64,000 bases of DNA from Effrenium voratum. Taxonomy: Eukaryota > Sar > Dinophyceae > Suessiales > Symbiodiniaceae. The stretch covers positions 1 through 64,000 of the forward strand of contig CAUJNA010003804.1 in the NCBI GenBank assembly GCA_963377175.1, given 5' to 3'. Every line of letters begins with the position of its first letter. Positions within the stretch are counted from its first letter, which is position 1. A program made the translations under genes and the position numbers. The notes under the pieces are model-generated. The model saw only the letters and a program-made list of their open reading frames with translations. It was not told the origin of the DNA and did not search any database. Shown one piece after another: positions 11,046 to 20,655 of this stretch.

Positions 11046-12521
11046 GTTTTCTTAGGAGTAGTCGTTACGCGAATTCGTAACGATGGGGTGTTGTACTTTC
11101 GCAGCGCGCCCTACCTGTACGCGAAGTGACGCAGTGACCGGTAAAATCGGCCACTGGGCATGATGCAATGAATTGACCGATAATTTCGGTCAAAAAACGC
11201 TTGGGACACCTCAGCCACATGACGAGACCTGAGCCAACCTTGCCCATTCATGAACCATTGATGAATCACCCGGTTCCATTATTGACTCTTAGGGTGATCA
11301 GGGGCGGACCCGGGAGGAATCGAGCCCGAGACCTTTTTAGGAACGGCTTTGAGACAAGCATATGACTACTGGCAGGATCAACCAGGTTTTGCAAACCCTT
11401 GGAGTTTCGAGGTTGATGCTTTGAGGGAAAATATCTCTCAATTCAAATTCCCGTGCTACCACACAAACTCGCTTTTCCATTGCGCACTTTTCGGCCCCAA
11501 AGAGAGCGGTGACGAAGCGGTGACAAGCGGTGACATGCTCGGCGGGCTGGAATTCGCCGCTTTTCCGGCCCGAAAGCGGAAAACTGAGCAAAGTGGTCGT
11601 CTGGAGCCCGCTTTCCACCGAAAACCTGCGAATTTGGAGGCTCGGGCATCCCACTTACAGTCCGACACGAAAAACGGACTCTTCGGACTCGACCGTTTTG
11701 AGCGTTTTTTTGCACCAAAAACGGAGCCGGATGGAGCGGTGACTTCAGTGGTGACAAGCTCGGCGGGCTGACGGACAGCGGTGACGAAGCGGTGACAAGC
11801 GGTGACATGCTCGGCGGGCTGGAATTCGCCGCTTTTCCGGGCCGAAAGCGGAAAACTGACGTCTGGAGCCGGTTTTCGGCGGAAAACGAGCGAACTTGGA
11901 GGCTCGGGCATCCCACTTGCAGTCCGACACGAAAAACGGACTCTTCGGACTCGACCGTTTTGAGCGCTTTTTGCACCAAAAACCGGAGCCGGATGGAGCG
12001 GTGACATCAGTGGTGACATCAGTGGTGACAAGCTCGGCGGGCTGACGGACCACCTCGGCGGGCTGTCGGACTCCGAGCCTGGACCTCGGTGGGCTGTCGG
12101 GCCGCGAAAAACCCTGCGGAGAAGGAGCTCGGGAACTGGGCCCGATTTTACGCTCTTTTGCACCCAAAAAGCGAGCGGTGACGAAGCGGTGACAAGCGGT
12201 GACGAGTTCAGCGGGCTGGAATTCGCAGGCTTTTCGGGGCAGAAAACGGAATTCGGAGCACGGCAAACATCTGGAGCCGGTTTTCGGCGGAAAACGAGCG
12301 AACTTGGAGGCTTGGGCTCCACTTTTGACGTCTGACACGAAAAAACGCACTTTTCGGAGTTCGCCGTTTTCAGCGCTTTTTGCACCAAAAACGGAGTGGT
12401 GACAAAGACTGGTGACATCGGAAAAACGTGCAGCTGGTTGAAGAATTTGGCTGTTTTGCAGGGTTTGGGGACCAAAAAACAAAAAATTTAGGTTACTATA
12501 AGCAGATGTTCCTTACTACTC
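11046..12521. repeat. Gene-free region with three copies of a roughly 270-bp repeat
   Basis: No gene seen. From about 11505 a unit runs through GGTGACGAAGCGGTGACAAG, GCTCGGCGGGCTGGAATTCG, ...GAATTTGGAGGCTCGGGCAT, ...ACGGACTCTTCGGACTCGAC and TTTGCACCAAAAACGGAGCC. It recurs from about 11776 and, more diverged, from about 12174. A partial fourth copy lies beyond virus-like copy B at 51266-51436. At 11300-11345 there is a minus-strand GGGCTCGATTCC, like a Pol III B box. Long open frames across this interval on both strands follow the repeat and look fortuitous. Confidence 0.7.
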
Positions 12522-13831
12522 GTGGCGCCCGGAGTCATGGAGTACGCCCGGAGCCCCAAGCTGCCTCCTCTCGTCTTTGAGGCGCAGGCGTGCAAGAAGG
12601 ACGCTCTGTACGTCGGCGTGGACGTGGTGCGCAGGCGCAACGGGCTGGCCAACGCCTCCTTGAGCCCGTGGACGGCGTGCTGCCGGACCTGGGCTTTGTG
12701 GAGCTGCTGCGCGAGGCAGTTCTGCCTGAATCTGTTGCCGTACGTGGGGCCCGGCTGGTACCCGAAGGTTTCGCTGGCCGCGATGCTGAACCTGGGCGTC
12801 TGCCGCTGGGACCACATTGTGTTGGGCATCTCCGCGCGGAGCCACGTGGACGCGGCGACGCTGCGGCGCGCGCTGGAGTGGCCCAAGGGCGAGGAGCGCA
12901 TGGCCAAGCTCAGCGTGAACGCGATGATAGGCCTGTGGGCGCGCAGCACGGAGGTCTACAGCGTGCGCAGCAGGCGCGGACTTCTCTCCGGCCTTCGCCT
13001 GCGAGGGGGGCATGACGCGGTTCTGGGCTTTGAGCACTGCATGGTGGCCAAGGCCCGGCGCATCCTGGACGCGCCGCCGGGGAATGTGGCGCAAGTGAAG
13101 ACGGACTGCCTGCTGACGCAGCGGCTGCCAAAGCGCTTCACGGGCGCTGGAGGCGCTGCGCCACCCGGACGGCACGCCGGTCTCTCCGCGGAGAAGAGAC
13201 GAAGCCGGGGCAGAACCTGCGGCTGGGGGCGCAGACGGCCGACCACTGGGTGGTGCGCAGGTACGTGCGCGGGGGCAGCGCGCAAAAGCTGGACTGGCTG
13301 GTGGTGGAGGAGACCACGCAGCTGGACATGGCGCTCTGGGCGGACCTTGGCCTGTGTGGGGCTGAACGCCGACGTGAAGACTTCCGGCAGTTACCTGGAC
13401 TCCTGGGCCCATCAGCGCGCCGTTGGAGCACAGCCAGCTGGTCCGCGACCTGGCCGGCGGGCACAGGCACGAGCTCACGGAGAGCATGCGCTCCGACCCC
13501 GGCATCTTCAACTTCGTGAAGTGGCTGCGGCGAGAAGGCGTGCCCCACGCTGGAGCAGGCCAAGGCGAGGCTGAAGGAGCTCTACCCCTCCAAGCCCGGT
13601 GGCCGGACACCACGCTGGTCATCAGCCACAGCAAGCGCTGGCCGTCAACGCAGCGGCGAACCGGGCCCTGGCGCCGGAGGCCTCAAAGCTCCTCGAGCTG
13701 GAGACACAGGTCATCCACATAGATTTGGGTTGTTGCCAAACAACCATTGTCCGCCTGGAGTCCTGCACCGCATGCGCCACCTGTACGTGGGCGCCTCAAG
13801 GGCCACGAGCTCCGAGCTGCTGGCGGCCTAG
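12522..13831 (+). pseudogene. DNA polymerase B C-terminus fused to SF1 helicase, frameshifted
   Basis: The first part (12522-13160) resembles the palm end of protein-primed PolB: EYARSPKLPPLVFEAQACKK, LLPYVGPGWYPKV, MAKLSVNAMIGLWARSTEV (motif B-like) and AQVKTDCLLTQ, where the Asp fits the catalytic motif C. After a frameshift near 13150 it becomes a superfamily 1 helicase: DWLVVEETTQLDMALWADL (Walker B/motif III), MRSDPGIFNFVKWLR, DTTLVISHSKR, and finally MRHLYVGASRATSSELLAA, a good motif VI, before TAG at 13829-13831. At least four frame changes are needed. The exonuclease half of the polymerase is missing here and survives separately at 20.66-21.80 kb. The order (palm, then helicase in one polypeptide) implies replication of the viral genome by a single fused protein. 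Confidence 0.66.
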
Positions 13832-14343
13832 CCAAACGGGCACGGCGCCTCCAGGGGCTCCAGCATGACGTGGATTTTAAAGAGCACGCCCCACTGCCTG
13901 CCCATCAGCCACACGTGCCGGGCCTCCACAAGCGCGCGGCCCCTGCGGCGCGCGAACTCCGCGGGCGCGGCACGCGGTTGCCGGCCGCGCCCCAGAAGAG
14001 GCAGCGCTCCAGGTCGATCTTGCACTTGACGTGCTTGCCCTTGGCGCTCACCTTGACGGCGCGCTGCAGCTGGCTCTCAAGCTCGGTGCGGGCGGCCCCC
14101 GGAAAGGGCTTCTGGAAGATGATCATGTTGTCAATGACGCCCTGCTCCACCTCCTCCGTCCACAGCTCCAGGTCGGTGTTGGTCGCAAAGCGCACTCCCA
14201 CCCTCTTGGCCCCGTCGTCCTGCGGGCTCTCACAGCACCTCCACGTCTACCTTGCACACCAGCGCGCCCTGATAGTCCTCTATGGACATGAATTTTCCCC
14301 CCTTGGCATTGGTCTGAACGTCCAGCCCGAGTGCAAGCTTCAT
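13828..14343 (-). pseudogene. Nucleocytovirus-type ssDNA-binding-like protein, copy 1
   Basis: Starts at ATG 14341-14343 (MKLALGLDVQTNAKGGKFMS), shifts frame near 14231 and again near 13990, and ends GRALVEARHVWLMGRQWGVL...PFG. The NAKGGKF start, the FW.AAGN core and the (I/V)WLMG..WG(V/L) end match the second copy at 21845-22375, and recall a conserved protein of nucleocytoviruses proposed to bind single-stranded DNA. The family assignment is from memory of that pattern and is tentative. Its stop (13830-13828) and the stop of the converging polymerase-helicase (13829-13831) share the palindrome CTAG. Confidence 0.45.
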
Positions 14344-14449
14344 GGTTGCGAAGTTCGGCTCCTTTTTTTGTCCGTAGGAAAAAAGTCCGGTCCGATGAAC
14401 GCGCAAGTCTTGTTGGTCGTCGCAGTGGCGGTGATCTTGCTCTTTAAAA

Positions 14450-15045
14450 ATGCCGAGACTCCTGGAGCTTTTCTGCGGCACCAAGTCGGTGGGCAGGGCC
14501 TTCGAGGCGGCGGGCTGGGAGGTCGTCTCTCTGGACATCGTGTCGAAATTTGAGCCCGCAATCCTGTGCGACATCCGGAGCTGGGACTACACTACGTTTC
14601 CGCCGGGGCACTTCGACATGGTCTGGGCCAGCCCGGTCTGCACGGAATAGCGCGCTGACGACGCGCCCGCGGCGGCTCCTGGAGGGCGACGCGCTGGTGC
14701 TCAGCGCCCTTGAGATCATTGCGCATCGAGAACCCGGCCACCGGGCTGCTGAAGACCCGGCCGTTCATGGAGCGCCTGCCCTGGGTGGACGTGACCTACT
14801 GCAAGTACGGAACTCCGTACAGGAAGCAGACGCGGCTGTGGACCAACATGCGCTGGAGGCCGCTGCGAGGCCTGTGCAGGCCCGGCAGCCGCTGCGAGGC
14901 GTGGCAGGACGGCAGGCACCTCCGCGCCGCGCAGCGGGGGCCGCGGCTGATGGAGGGGCAGTACGAGAGGGTCAGCCAGCAGCCACGCGAGCTGCTCTAC
15001 AGCGTTCCTGCTGCGCTGTGCGCACGCAATCTGCGGAGCGGCTGA
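14450..15045 (+). pseudogene. DNA cytosine methyltransferase-like protein, copy A
   Basis: Begins MPRLLELFCGTKSVGRAFEA, a SAM-binding motif I (LFCGTKS.G), then VVSLDI (motif II), CDIRSWDY (motif III) and MVWASPVCTE, equivalent to the PC motif (SP.C here). Copy B continues YSRA, but here a TAG stands at 14648-14650. Beyond it, in other frames, come ALVLSALEII, RIENPATGLLKTRPFMERLP (the ENP-type motif IV) and VDVTYCKYGTPYRKQTRLWT, so the whole domain of about 200 residues is present but broken. This family occurs in giant viruses and phages and is grouped with C5 methyltransferases; its actual target is unknown. The leader TTTAAAAATG is A-rich. The gene runs toward the capsid gene. Confidence 0.65.
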
Positions 15046-15213
15046 GCATTCCGGACTAGGTGGCTTCCTCTAAACCGAGGGGCCTGGAACAAGTCCATTT
15101 TTCCGTGATTTTGTTGTTTTTTTTGGGCGCTGTCATCTCTAGTCAAAAACGACTAAGAAGGGCAGCGGGCCTTTTTTGCTGTTTTTTGTGGCAGTGTCCC
15201 TCAACTTCAAAAG

Positions 15214-15253
15214 CGGTGTCACTCTGCATCAAAAATGATGCAGAGTGACACCG
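15214..15253. terminator. 18-bp perfect hairpin followed by T-run between converging genes
   Basis: CGGTGTCACTCTGCATCA (15214-15231), a 4-base loop, and the exact reverse complement (15236-15253), followed by GGGCC and nine T. It sits between the ends of the plus-strand methyltransferase (15045) and the minus-strand capsid gene (15264). Position and form suggest a 3'-end signal like the hairpins at which mimivirus and virophage transcripts end. That role is inference. Confidence 0.5.
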
Positions 15254-15263
15254 GGCCTTTTTT

Positions 15264-16535
15264 TTAGTCCAGCGCCGAGACGCCCGTGCCGGAGAGCGTC
15301 ACCAGCTGGTAGGCCACCAGGTGGATGAACAGGTCCGTCATCGTGCCGTCCAGGCCCTTGAAGGTGAAGCGGGCGCCCGAGCGGGTGCTGACACCACTCA
15401 GCGGCATCTTGGGCACGCGCTCGGTGGGAAAGCCGGCAATGAAGCTGTGGCGCAGGTAGCCCACGCGGCCGATGTCGATGTTGCGCACCGTGTCGTCGTA
15501 AGTGCCCGCAAGGACGGAGAGGAAGTGGAAGTGCTCCGAGGCTCCCTTCATGGGGTTGTGAGGGTACTGCAGGCTGCCCAGCCAGCTGCATCTGAGACTC
15601 CAGGAGGCTGTCCTCCTGCCTGGCCGCGCCAATGGGGGCCACGTCCTGCCCCGGGTTGGCCAGCAAGTGGATCTTGGAGCCCGCGTCGTTGTCCCAAAAA
15701 GTCACGAACGCTCCCATGAGTTTCGTGAAGGCGCGCGCCACGGTGACGTTGTGCTCCGCCACGCCCGGAGGCACCGTGGACTGCTGCGTGTGCACCGTGG
15801 GGTAGCTGAACACGAGCGACCTTCCTGAGAGGAGCACGCGGTTGAAGGACTTACCAGCGCAGAGTCCAGGACGACCTGGGAGGCCAGAACTCGGACGTTC
15901 TGGATCTCAAAGTCGGTGCTCAGCGTGGCTCCCGCCGGGTGCGCCCCGGCGTTCTCGGACCACAGCGCAGTCGTCGCGTCTGCGAACTCGATCTCTATCA
16001 CCAGGTTCAGCTGCGGCGGCAGCATCTTGCCGCAGCGCTGGATGCCCACCATGGTGGGGCGCAGCAGCACGTCCGCGTAGCCGCCCTGGTGCACCGCGCG
16101 GGCGAAGCGCGGGTCGTTCACTTCGTCGAAACCCTCCATGGCCTTGTTGCGGTTGTACTCCCGGCCCTTCAGCAGGTCATGCACGGCCACGGTGCGCCCG
16201 TAGTAGTTGATGTCGTCGCAGCGCTGGCCATTGGCGAAGACCTGGACGCGCTGGACGAAGCAGGCGGGGTTGGGCGTGGCTGGGGCCAGCGGGTTGGTGC
16301 CGTCCGTGTTCCTGACGCGGAAGGCGATCTTGATCGACTCGGGGTCGATGAAGGACGTGCCGCTGGTCAGCGGGATGCGGCAGACCCAAGAGGTTGTGGG
16401 GGAGAACGAGCTCAGCAAGCTGGGGAAGTACTGCACGTCGTGCCGCGCCGTGACGTAGCTGGTGTTGCTCGTCTTCAGCTTGTAGTCCAGGCTCTGCATC
16501 AGCTCATCCTGGGCTCCGGCGGTGACTACCTCCAT
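15264..16535 (-). pseudogene. Major capsid protein (double jelly-roll type), copy A
   Basis: Starts MEVVTAGAQDELMQSLDYKL with a TATATAA box just upstream. It runs through SYVTARHDVQYFPSLLSSFS, IAFRVRNTDGTNPLAPATPN, VQRVQVFANGQRCDDINYYG, LPPQLNLVIEIEFADATTAL, HTQQSTVPPGVAEHNVTVAR, GAFVTFWDNDAGSKIHLLAN and ends FIHLVAYQLVTLSGTGVSAL. About 420 residues, the right size for a Polinton-like virus capsid. The beta-rich pattern, the pairing with penton and packaging ATPase, and the same order in copy B support the call; I recognise the family by context and pattern, not by a catalytic motif. Frameshifts fall near 15840 and near 15590, the second beside a 10-base duplication-like insert (GCCCAGCCAG). 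Not functional as read. Confidence 0.7.
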
Positions 16536-16539
16536 GCTT

Positions 16540-16550
16540 GTTTATATACA
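16540..16550 (-). promoter_or_regulatory. TATA-like box before capsid gene
   Basis: On the minus strand GTGTATATAAACAAGCATGG places TATATAA 6-12 bases before the capsid ATG (16535-16533). The AT-rich leader stands out from the GC-rich surroundings and fits the A-rich leaders before other viral starts here. Copy B keeps only TGTAAAGCATGG. Confidence 0.35.
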
Positions 16551-16569
16551 CGCATTTTGAGTCGTACGG

Positions 16570-16790
16570 CGAAGGAAAACTATTACTCTAATGCCTACAT
16601 CAATGTAGGCACTGGAGTAATAGAGTTTTGTAGCTCAAAACCGTGCAAAAAAGCTATTACTCCAGGGCCTACATTTGCGTAGGCTCTGGATTTTGTAGCC
16701 CAAAACCGTGCAAAACGAGCTATTAGTCCCGTCCGTACATCTATGTACGGACGGGACTAGTAGCATTTTGAAGCGCAAAACCGTGCTTTT
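16570..16790. repeat. Three tandem hairpin modules at a gene-loss point
   Basis: Each module is a hairpin followed by the constant segment TGTAGCYCAAAACCGTGCAAAA (constant core CAAAACCGTGC at 16636, 16701 and 16776). Stem 1 (16578-16627) pairs CTATTACTC with GAGTAATAG and GCCTACAT with ATGTAGGC; stem 2 (about 16651-16699) pairs CCAG and GCCTAC with GTAGGC and CTGG; stem 3 (16720-16763) pairs CTATTAGTCCCGTCCGTACA with its partner with one mismatch. Stem sequences differ but pairing is kept. The array lies exactly where copy A lacks the roughly 2.5 kb (most of penton, AT-hook protein, two others) that copy B has. Confidence 0.72.
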
Positions 16791-16795
16791 TAAGC

Positions 16796-16896
16796 CTGGC
16801 GTCGCTCTGCAGGTGCAGCGACTCTCCCAGGTCGACCTCGAAGTCGCTGTCCGAGCCGGCCACTCTCTTGCGGCTGTCCACGTAGATAGTCGTCAT
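16796..16896 (-). pseudogene. Penton (minor capsid) N-terminal stub, copy A
   Basis: Only about 34 codons remain: MTTIYVDSRKRVAGSDSDFE, then VDLGESLHLQSDARL, after which homology to the copy B penton (48681-49386) stops at the hairpin modules. The start is preceded by CCTAAGAAAAGG, the same leader as copy B. The gene would follow the ATPase on the same strand, as in copy B. It has lost the jelly-roll core and cannot make a penton. Confidence 0.7.
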
Positions 16897-16974
16897 CCTT
16901 TTCTTAGGAAACCACCCGTCCTGCAAACGACGGGCGACTGAACGGCTGCGACGGAGGTGCAGCAGGAGATGTTC

Positions 16975-17780
16975 TCACACTTCGCGTTGATCAGCGTGGA
17001 GCTGGCGAACAGCTTCTGGCCCAGGAAGCTGAGCGCCGCTCCCATCGGCGTCTTTTTCCAATGCGAAGCGCTCTTCGAAGCGCTTGTAGAACATTTCATT
17101 CCTCGGCTTCAGGTAGTAGACGAAAAGGAAACTGTAGGGTGCTCATACAGCCGGTGCAGCTGCTCCTTCGGCAGCAGGGCGCTGAGGTCCTCCACCACGG
17201 CGTCCAGCTCGTGCTGGTTGCGCAGCCTCCAGCAGCAGAGGAATTGCATGTTCACCCGCACGGCTGCGCTGATGAGCCTCAGCTTCTGCGAGCTCACCCA
17301 GGTGCTGATCTGCAAATGCCGGCCTCTGATGAAGAGTGTATCCAGGGCGCCGTGAGGCTTGTGCAACTGCGGCGTGTCAGCAAAGTCGTCAATGACTACA
17401 AGCACCTGGTACAGTTTCTTCATTTCCAACTTCTTGGACGCCTCCGTGATCTTGCGCTGCTGCTGGATGATGCGCCGCAGCGCCGCCTCGTCCCACTCGT
17501 CCCAATAGGTCTGCTCCCGCTCTGTGTTCACCCCCAGGTCCTCCTCAATGTACTTCTTGACGGGTATCCAACCGTCGTCTATGTTGACACTCGGGCTGAA
17601 GATGTAAATTCTCTCAAAGACGCCGCGATACTGCTCCAGAATCAGGCTGATCAGAGCCACGGTTTTGCCCGATTTTGATGGCCCGAGGAAGATGCCCGTG
17701 CATGGCACCAGAGGCACCACAGGGTCAGAGGGCTGCTTACTGCTATACTCTGTCGTAGGAAACAGTTTGATCTTCCCCAT
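16975..17780 (-). pseudogene. A32-type genome-packaging ATPase, copy A, one frameshift
   Basis: FtsK/HerA-superfamily ATPase that pumps viral DNA into capsids. MGKIKLFPTTEYSSKQPSDP leads to Walker A GIFLGPSKSGKTVALISLIL at residues 30-49, IYIFSPSVNIDDGW, then Walker B YQVLVVIDDFAD with a catalytic acidic pair, and RGRHLQISTWVSSQKLRLIS (sensor region). Length about 265 residues, as usual for the family. One T seems lost in a T-run near 17128, after EHPTVSF; the correct frame then gives NEMFYKRFEERFALEKDADG and ends QLHADQREV. The rest is intact, so this could be a sequencing error in an otherwise complete gene. Upstream lies a hairpin cluster; downstream the penton stub starts 78 bases on. Confidence 0.85.
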
Positions 17781-17799
17781 TCCTTTGCGTTACTTGCCA

Positions 17800-18195
17800 A
17801 ATTTGAAGCCGGGAAGCCGGGCGGCGAGTCCGTCAGCGCGTCTCTGTGTAACGACGCGCTCACGGAGTTTTCGTGAGCGCCCTGCTGTATAGCAGCGCGC
17901 TGACACAGTTTTTTTCCGGGCAATCCGGGCGGCGAGTCTGGAAGCGCGTCGCCGTGTAGCGACGCACTTCCAGAGTTTTCCGGGCAATCCGGGCGGCGAG
18001 TCTGGGAGCGCAGTGCTGTACAGCACTGCGCTCCCAATGTTTTCTGGGAGACACCGGGGCAATCCTGTGCCCACGCCAGGATTGAGTGGGGGGGGCAATC
18101 CTGTGCCCACGCCAGGATTGACGGCTGGGCGTGTGAATGGTGGAAAAAAACACTCCGGCAGTTATGCTACGAGGACAGCATAACTGCCGGACCTT
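17800..18195. repeat. Hairpin cluster upstream of ATPase, copy A
   Basis: Four stem-loops, each separated by TTTTCCGGGCAATCCGGGCG-like spacer: about 17834-17860 (AGCGCGTC / GACGCGCT), 17876-17903 (AGCGCCCTGCT / AGCAGCGCGCT), 17950-17982 (GGAAGCGCGTCGC / GCGACGCACTTCC), 18002-18035 (TGGGAGCGCAGTGCTG / CAGCACTGCGCTCCCA). Then two CAATCCTG..CAGGATTG hairpins (18059-18121) and a perfect 14-bp stem CCGGCAGTTATGCT with 8-base loop (18155-18190). In copy B the same interval (50182-50235) is collapsed to about 50 bases with none of these. No gene seen. Confidence 0.7.
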
Positions 18196-19837
18196 CGGCG
18201 CTGGCCCGGTGATTGGTTTTTCGGGCAAAAAAGCGAAGTCGGAATTCCGACCTCGGTGTAGAGCAAAGTCGGAATTCCGACCTCGGGTGGTGCAGGCTCG
18301 GCAGGCTGGAGGCTTCTACACCAGGCAGGTGGCGCGGCCGGGAGGCTTCTATGTCAGGCAGGTGGCGCGGCAGGAATGTGGCGCGCTAGGTATCGAAGCC
18401 TCCGATGCCGGGCAGGAATGTGATGCTCGAAAACTTTAGTGGCACTAAAGTTTTCGAACTCGGAACTGGAAACAGGCACGGACCATTTTTTGGGTGATGC
18501 CCGCGTGGAGTTCGGAACTGGCAACAGGCACGGCCCATTTTTTCGGAGCTGCCCGCGTGGAGTTCAGCTAAGAGTCGTTGGGCGAACCCGTCGGGCCGTG
18601 GCTCCGATGGCAGGTGCGGCCGGGGAGGCTTCGATGCCAGGCAGGTGGCGCGGCCGGGCTTCTATGCCGGGCAGGAATGTGGCGCTCGGTATCGAAGCCA
18701 CGTTGGGCGAGCCATCAAACGAGGTTGGGCGCCGTTGGGCGAGCCCGTACTCAGAGTCGTTGGGCGAGCCAGTACTCAGACTCGTTGGGCGAACCCGTGC
18801 TCAGAGTCGTTGGGCGAGCCAGTACTAAGGGTCGTTGGGCGAGCCAGTACTCAACCACTTTCACAGTGGCCTCCACTTTCACAGTGGCCCACAACGCCTG
18901 CTCCAAGCTGCGCCTGCTGGCGCTGTGCCTGCTCGGCACATACAAGTGCCTGCTCGGCACTGTGCCTGCTCGGCACATCTACCTACAAGTGCCTGCTCGG
19001 CACTGTGCCTGCTCGGCACATCTACTTACAAGTGCCTGCTCGGCACTGTGCCTGCTCGGCACATCTACTTACAAGTGCCTGCTCGGCACTGTGCCTGCTC
19101 GGCACCTACCTACAAGTGCCTGCTCGGCACTGCCCCGCCTCCCGCCACCGCGAAGTTCTCCAGGATGTACACCTGACAGGAAAAAAATCGGGGGGGGAGG
19201 GGGGGGGCATTAGGGCTTGAACCATGCACATGCAAACATGCAAAACCGTGCAAAAAACCAACATGTCAAAATGACATGTTCAAAATCATGTCATGCAAAA
19301 ACAAGATGTCATGTCAAAATCATGTCATGCAACCGCACCATGCAAAACCCATGCAAAAACCATGTCAAAAACCATGCAAAATCGTGCGAAACAAGATTGC
19401 GCGCGGCGCGTACGCTGGCGTGGCGTCTATGCCGGGCAAGTGGCGCGGCCGGGAGGCTTCTATGCCAGGCAGGTGGCGCGGCAGGAATGTGGCGCGCTAG
19501 GTATCGAAGCCTCCACGTCGGCGGGCTGGCGCGGCTCCGATGCCGGGCAGGAATGTGACGCTGGAAAGCATAAGTGGCACTTATGCTTTCGAAGTGCCTC
19601 GGAACTGGAAACAGGCACCAACCATTTTTTGGTTGCTGCCCGCATGGAGTTCCGCTGCAGACTGCGCCGCGCGAAGACACACAACTAGAGAAACACATGA
19701 GTCAGCTTCGGTGAGTCAGCTTCTGTGAGTCAGCTTCGGTGAGGTCAAATATTTTCTGTTTGTGAAGACACACAACTAGAGAAATACATGAGTCAGCTTC
19801 GGTGAGTCAGCTTCGGGCGCGGTGAAGACAGAGATAT
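18196..19837. repeat. Gene-free mosaic of short repeats and hairpins
   Basis: No gene supported. Contents: perfect 15-bp hairpin at 18427-18457 (TCGAAAACTTTAGTG) followed by a GGAACTGGAAACAGGCACGG module; the same module again at 18494 and 19603; units of CGTTGGGCGAGCCAGTACTC at about 18720-18856; four or five 54-base units (ACAAGTGCCTGCTCGGCACT...) at about 18925-19128; CAAAACCGTGC at 19241 next to hairpin AACATGTCA/TGACATGTT (19260-19280); ATGTCATGCAAAA repeats to 19390; perfect 13-bp hairpin at 19564-19590 (GAAAGCATAAGTG); GAGTCAGCTTCGGT repeats at 19697-19815. Long open frames here merely follow the repeats. Confidence 0.65.
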
Positions 19838-20190
19838 CCTTTGCAGAGCACGCTCCTCTGCAGAACACTCTCCTTTGCAGAGCACTCTCCTTTGCAGAGC
19901 GCTCTCCTTTGCAGAGCACGCTGCTTTGCAGAGCACGCTCCTTTGCAGAGCACGCTCCTTTGCAGAGCACGCTCCTTTGCAGAGCACGCTTCTTTGCAGA
20001 GCACTCTCCTTTGCAGAGCACGCTCCTTTGCAGAGCACGCTTCTTTGCAGAGCACGCTTCTTTGCAGAGCACTCTCCTCTGCACAGCACGCTTCTTTGCA
20101 GAGCACGCTCCTTTGCAGAGCACGCTTCTTTGCAGAGCACTCTCCTTTGCAGAGCGCTCTCCTTTGCAGAGCACGCTTCTTTGCAGAGCA
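19838..20190. repeat. 17-bp minisatellite, about 20 units
   Basis: Tandem units CTCCTTTGCAGAGCACG with small variants (TCTTTGCAGAGCACGCT, CTCTCCTTTGCAGAGCG). Seventeen is not a multiple of three, and no unit contains a stop in most frames, so all frames stay open for 120 or more codons. Such frames are a by-product of the repeat. The array ends directly at the foldback element. Confidence 0.85.
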
Positions 20191-20197
20191 GGCCAAG

Positions 20198-20655
20198 CTC
20201 TCTCTTTAGAGGGGGTTTCCCAAATGGATTCTATTCTACCTGAGAGGCTCCTAGCACTCGTCCGTCCAGGAAATGACCTCGTCCTGCGAAGGATTTGAAG
20301 TCTAAAACGCTGCATGACCCCTAGATATGCGCCGCAATTTGGCTCCAGGTTGCATTTCAAGCGATGTCAAGCTTTGCCAAAGGAAACCCCTTTTCCCTTT
20401 TTTTTGGGACCCCTTTTTTTTGGACCCCTTGTTTCTTTTTTTTTTTTCTTAGCCCTGCAAAGGTTGGCTCGCTTGAAATGCAACCTGGAGCCAAATTGCA
20501 AGCATATCTAGGGGTCATTATTTTGCAGCCACACGCCTCCACGCAGCGTTTTAGACTAATCCTTCGCAGGACGAGGTCATTTCCTGGACGGACGAGTGCT
20601 AGGAGCCTCTCAGGTAGAATCGAATCCATTTGGGAAGCCCCCTCTAAAGAGAGAG
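20198..20655. mobile_element. Foldback element, copy 2
   Basis: Same element as at 7405-7904 (termini CTCTCTTTAGAGGGGG ... CCCCCTCTAAAGAGAG, T-rich centre at about 20395-20450), with more differences in the arms (for example AAACGCTGCATGACCCC lacks the GCGTGCAGGCG segment). The outer sequence on the right is the broken PolB exonuclease gene, so again the element marks a gene break. No clear target-site duplication. Confidence 0.7.

Noticed and set aside
16893..17099. Separate gene (KTPMGAALSFLGQKLFASST frame) conserved in both viral copies
   Set aside because: It overlaps the ATPase C-terminus in another frame; its conservation is explained by the ATPase, whose end (QLHADQREV) is the more plausible product. 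It remains a weak overlapping-gene candidate.
19838..20190. Possible CRISPR array
   Set aside because: Units are contiguous 17-mers with no spacers, in a eukaryotic context; it is a minisatellite.
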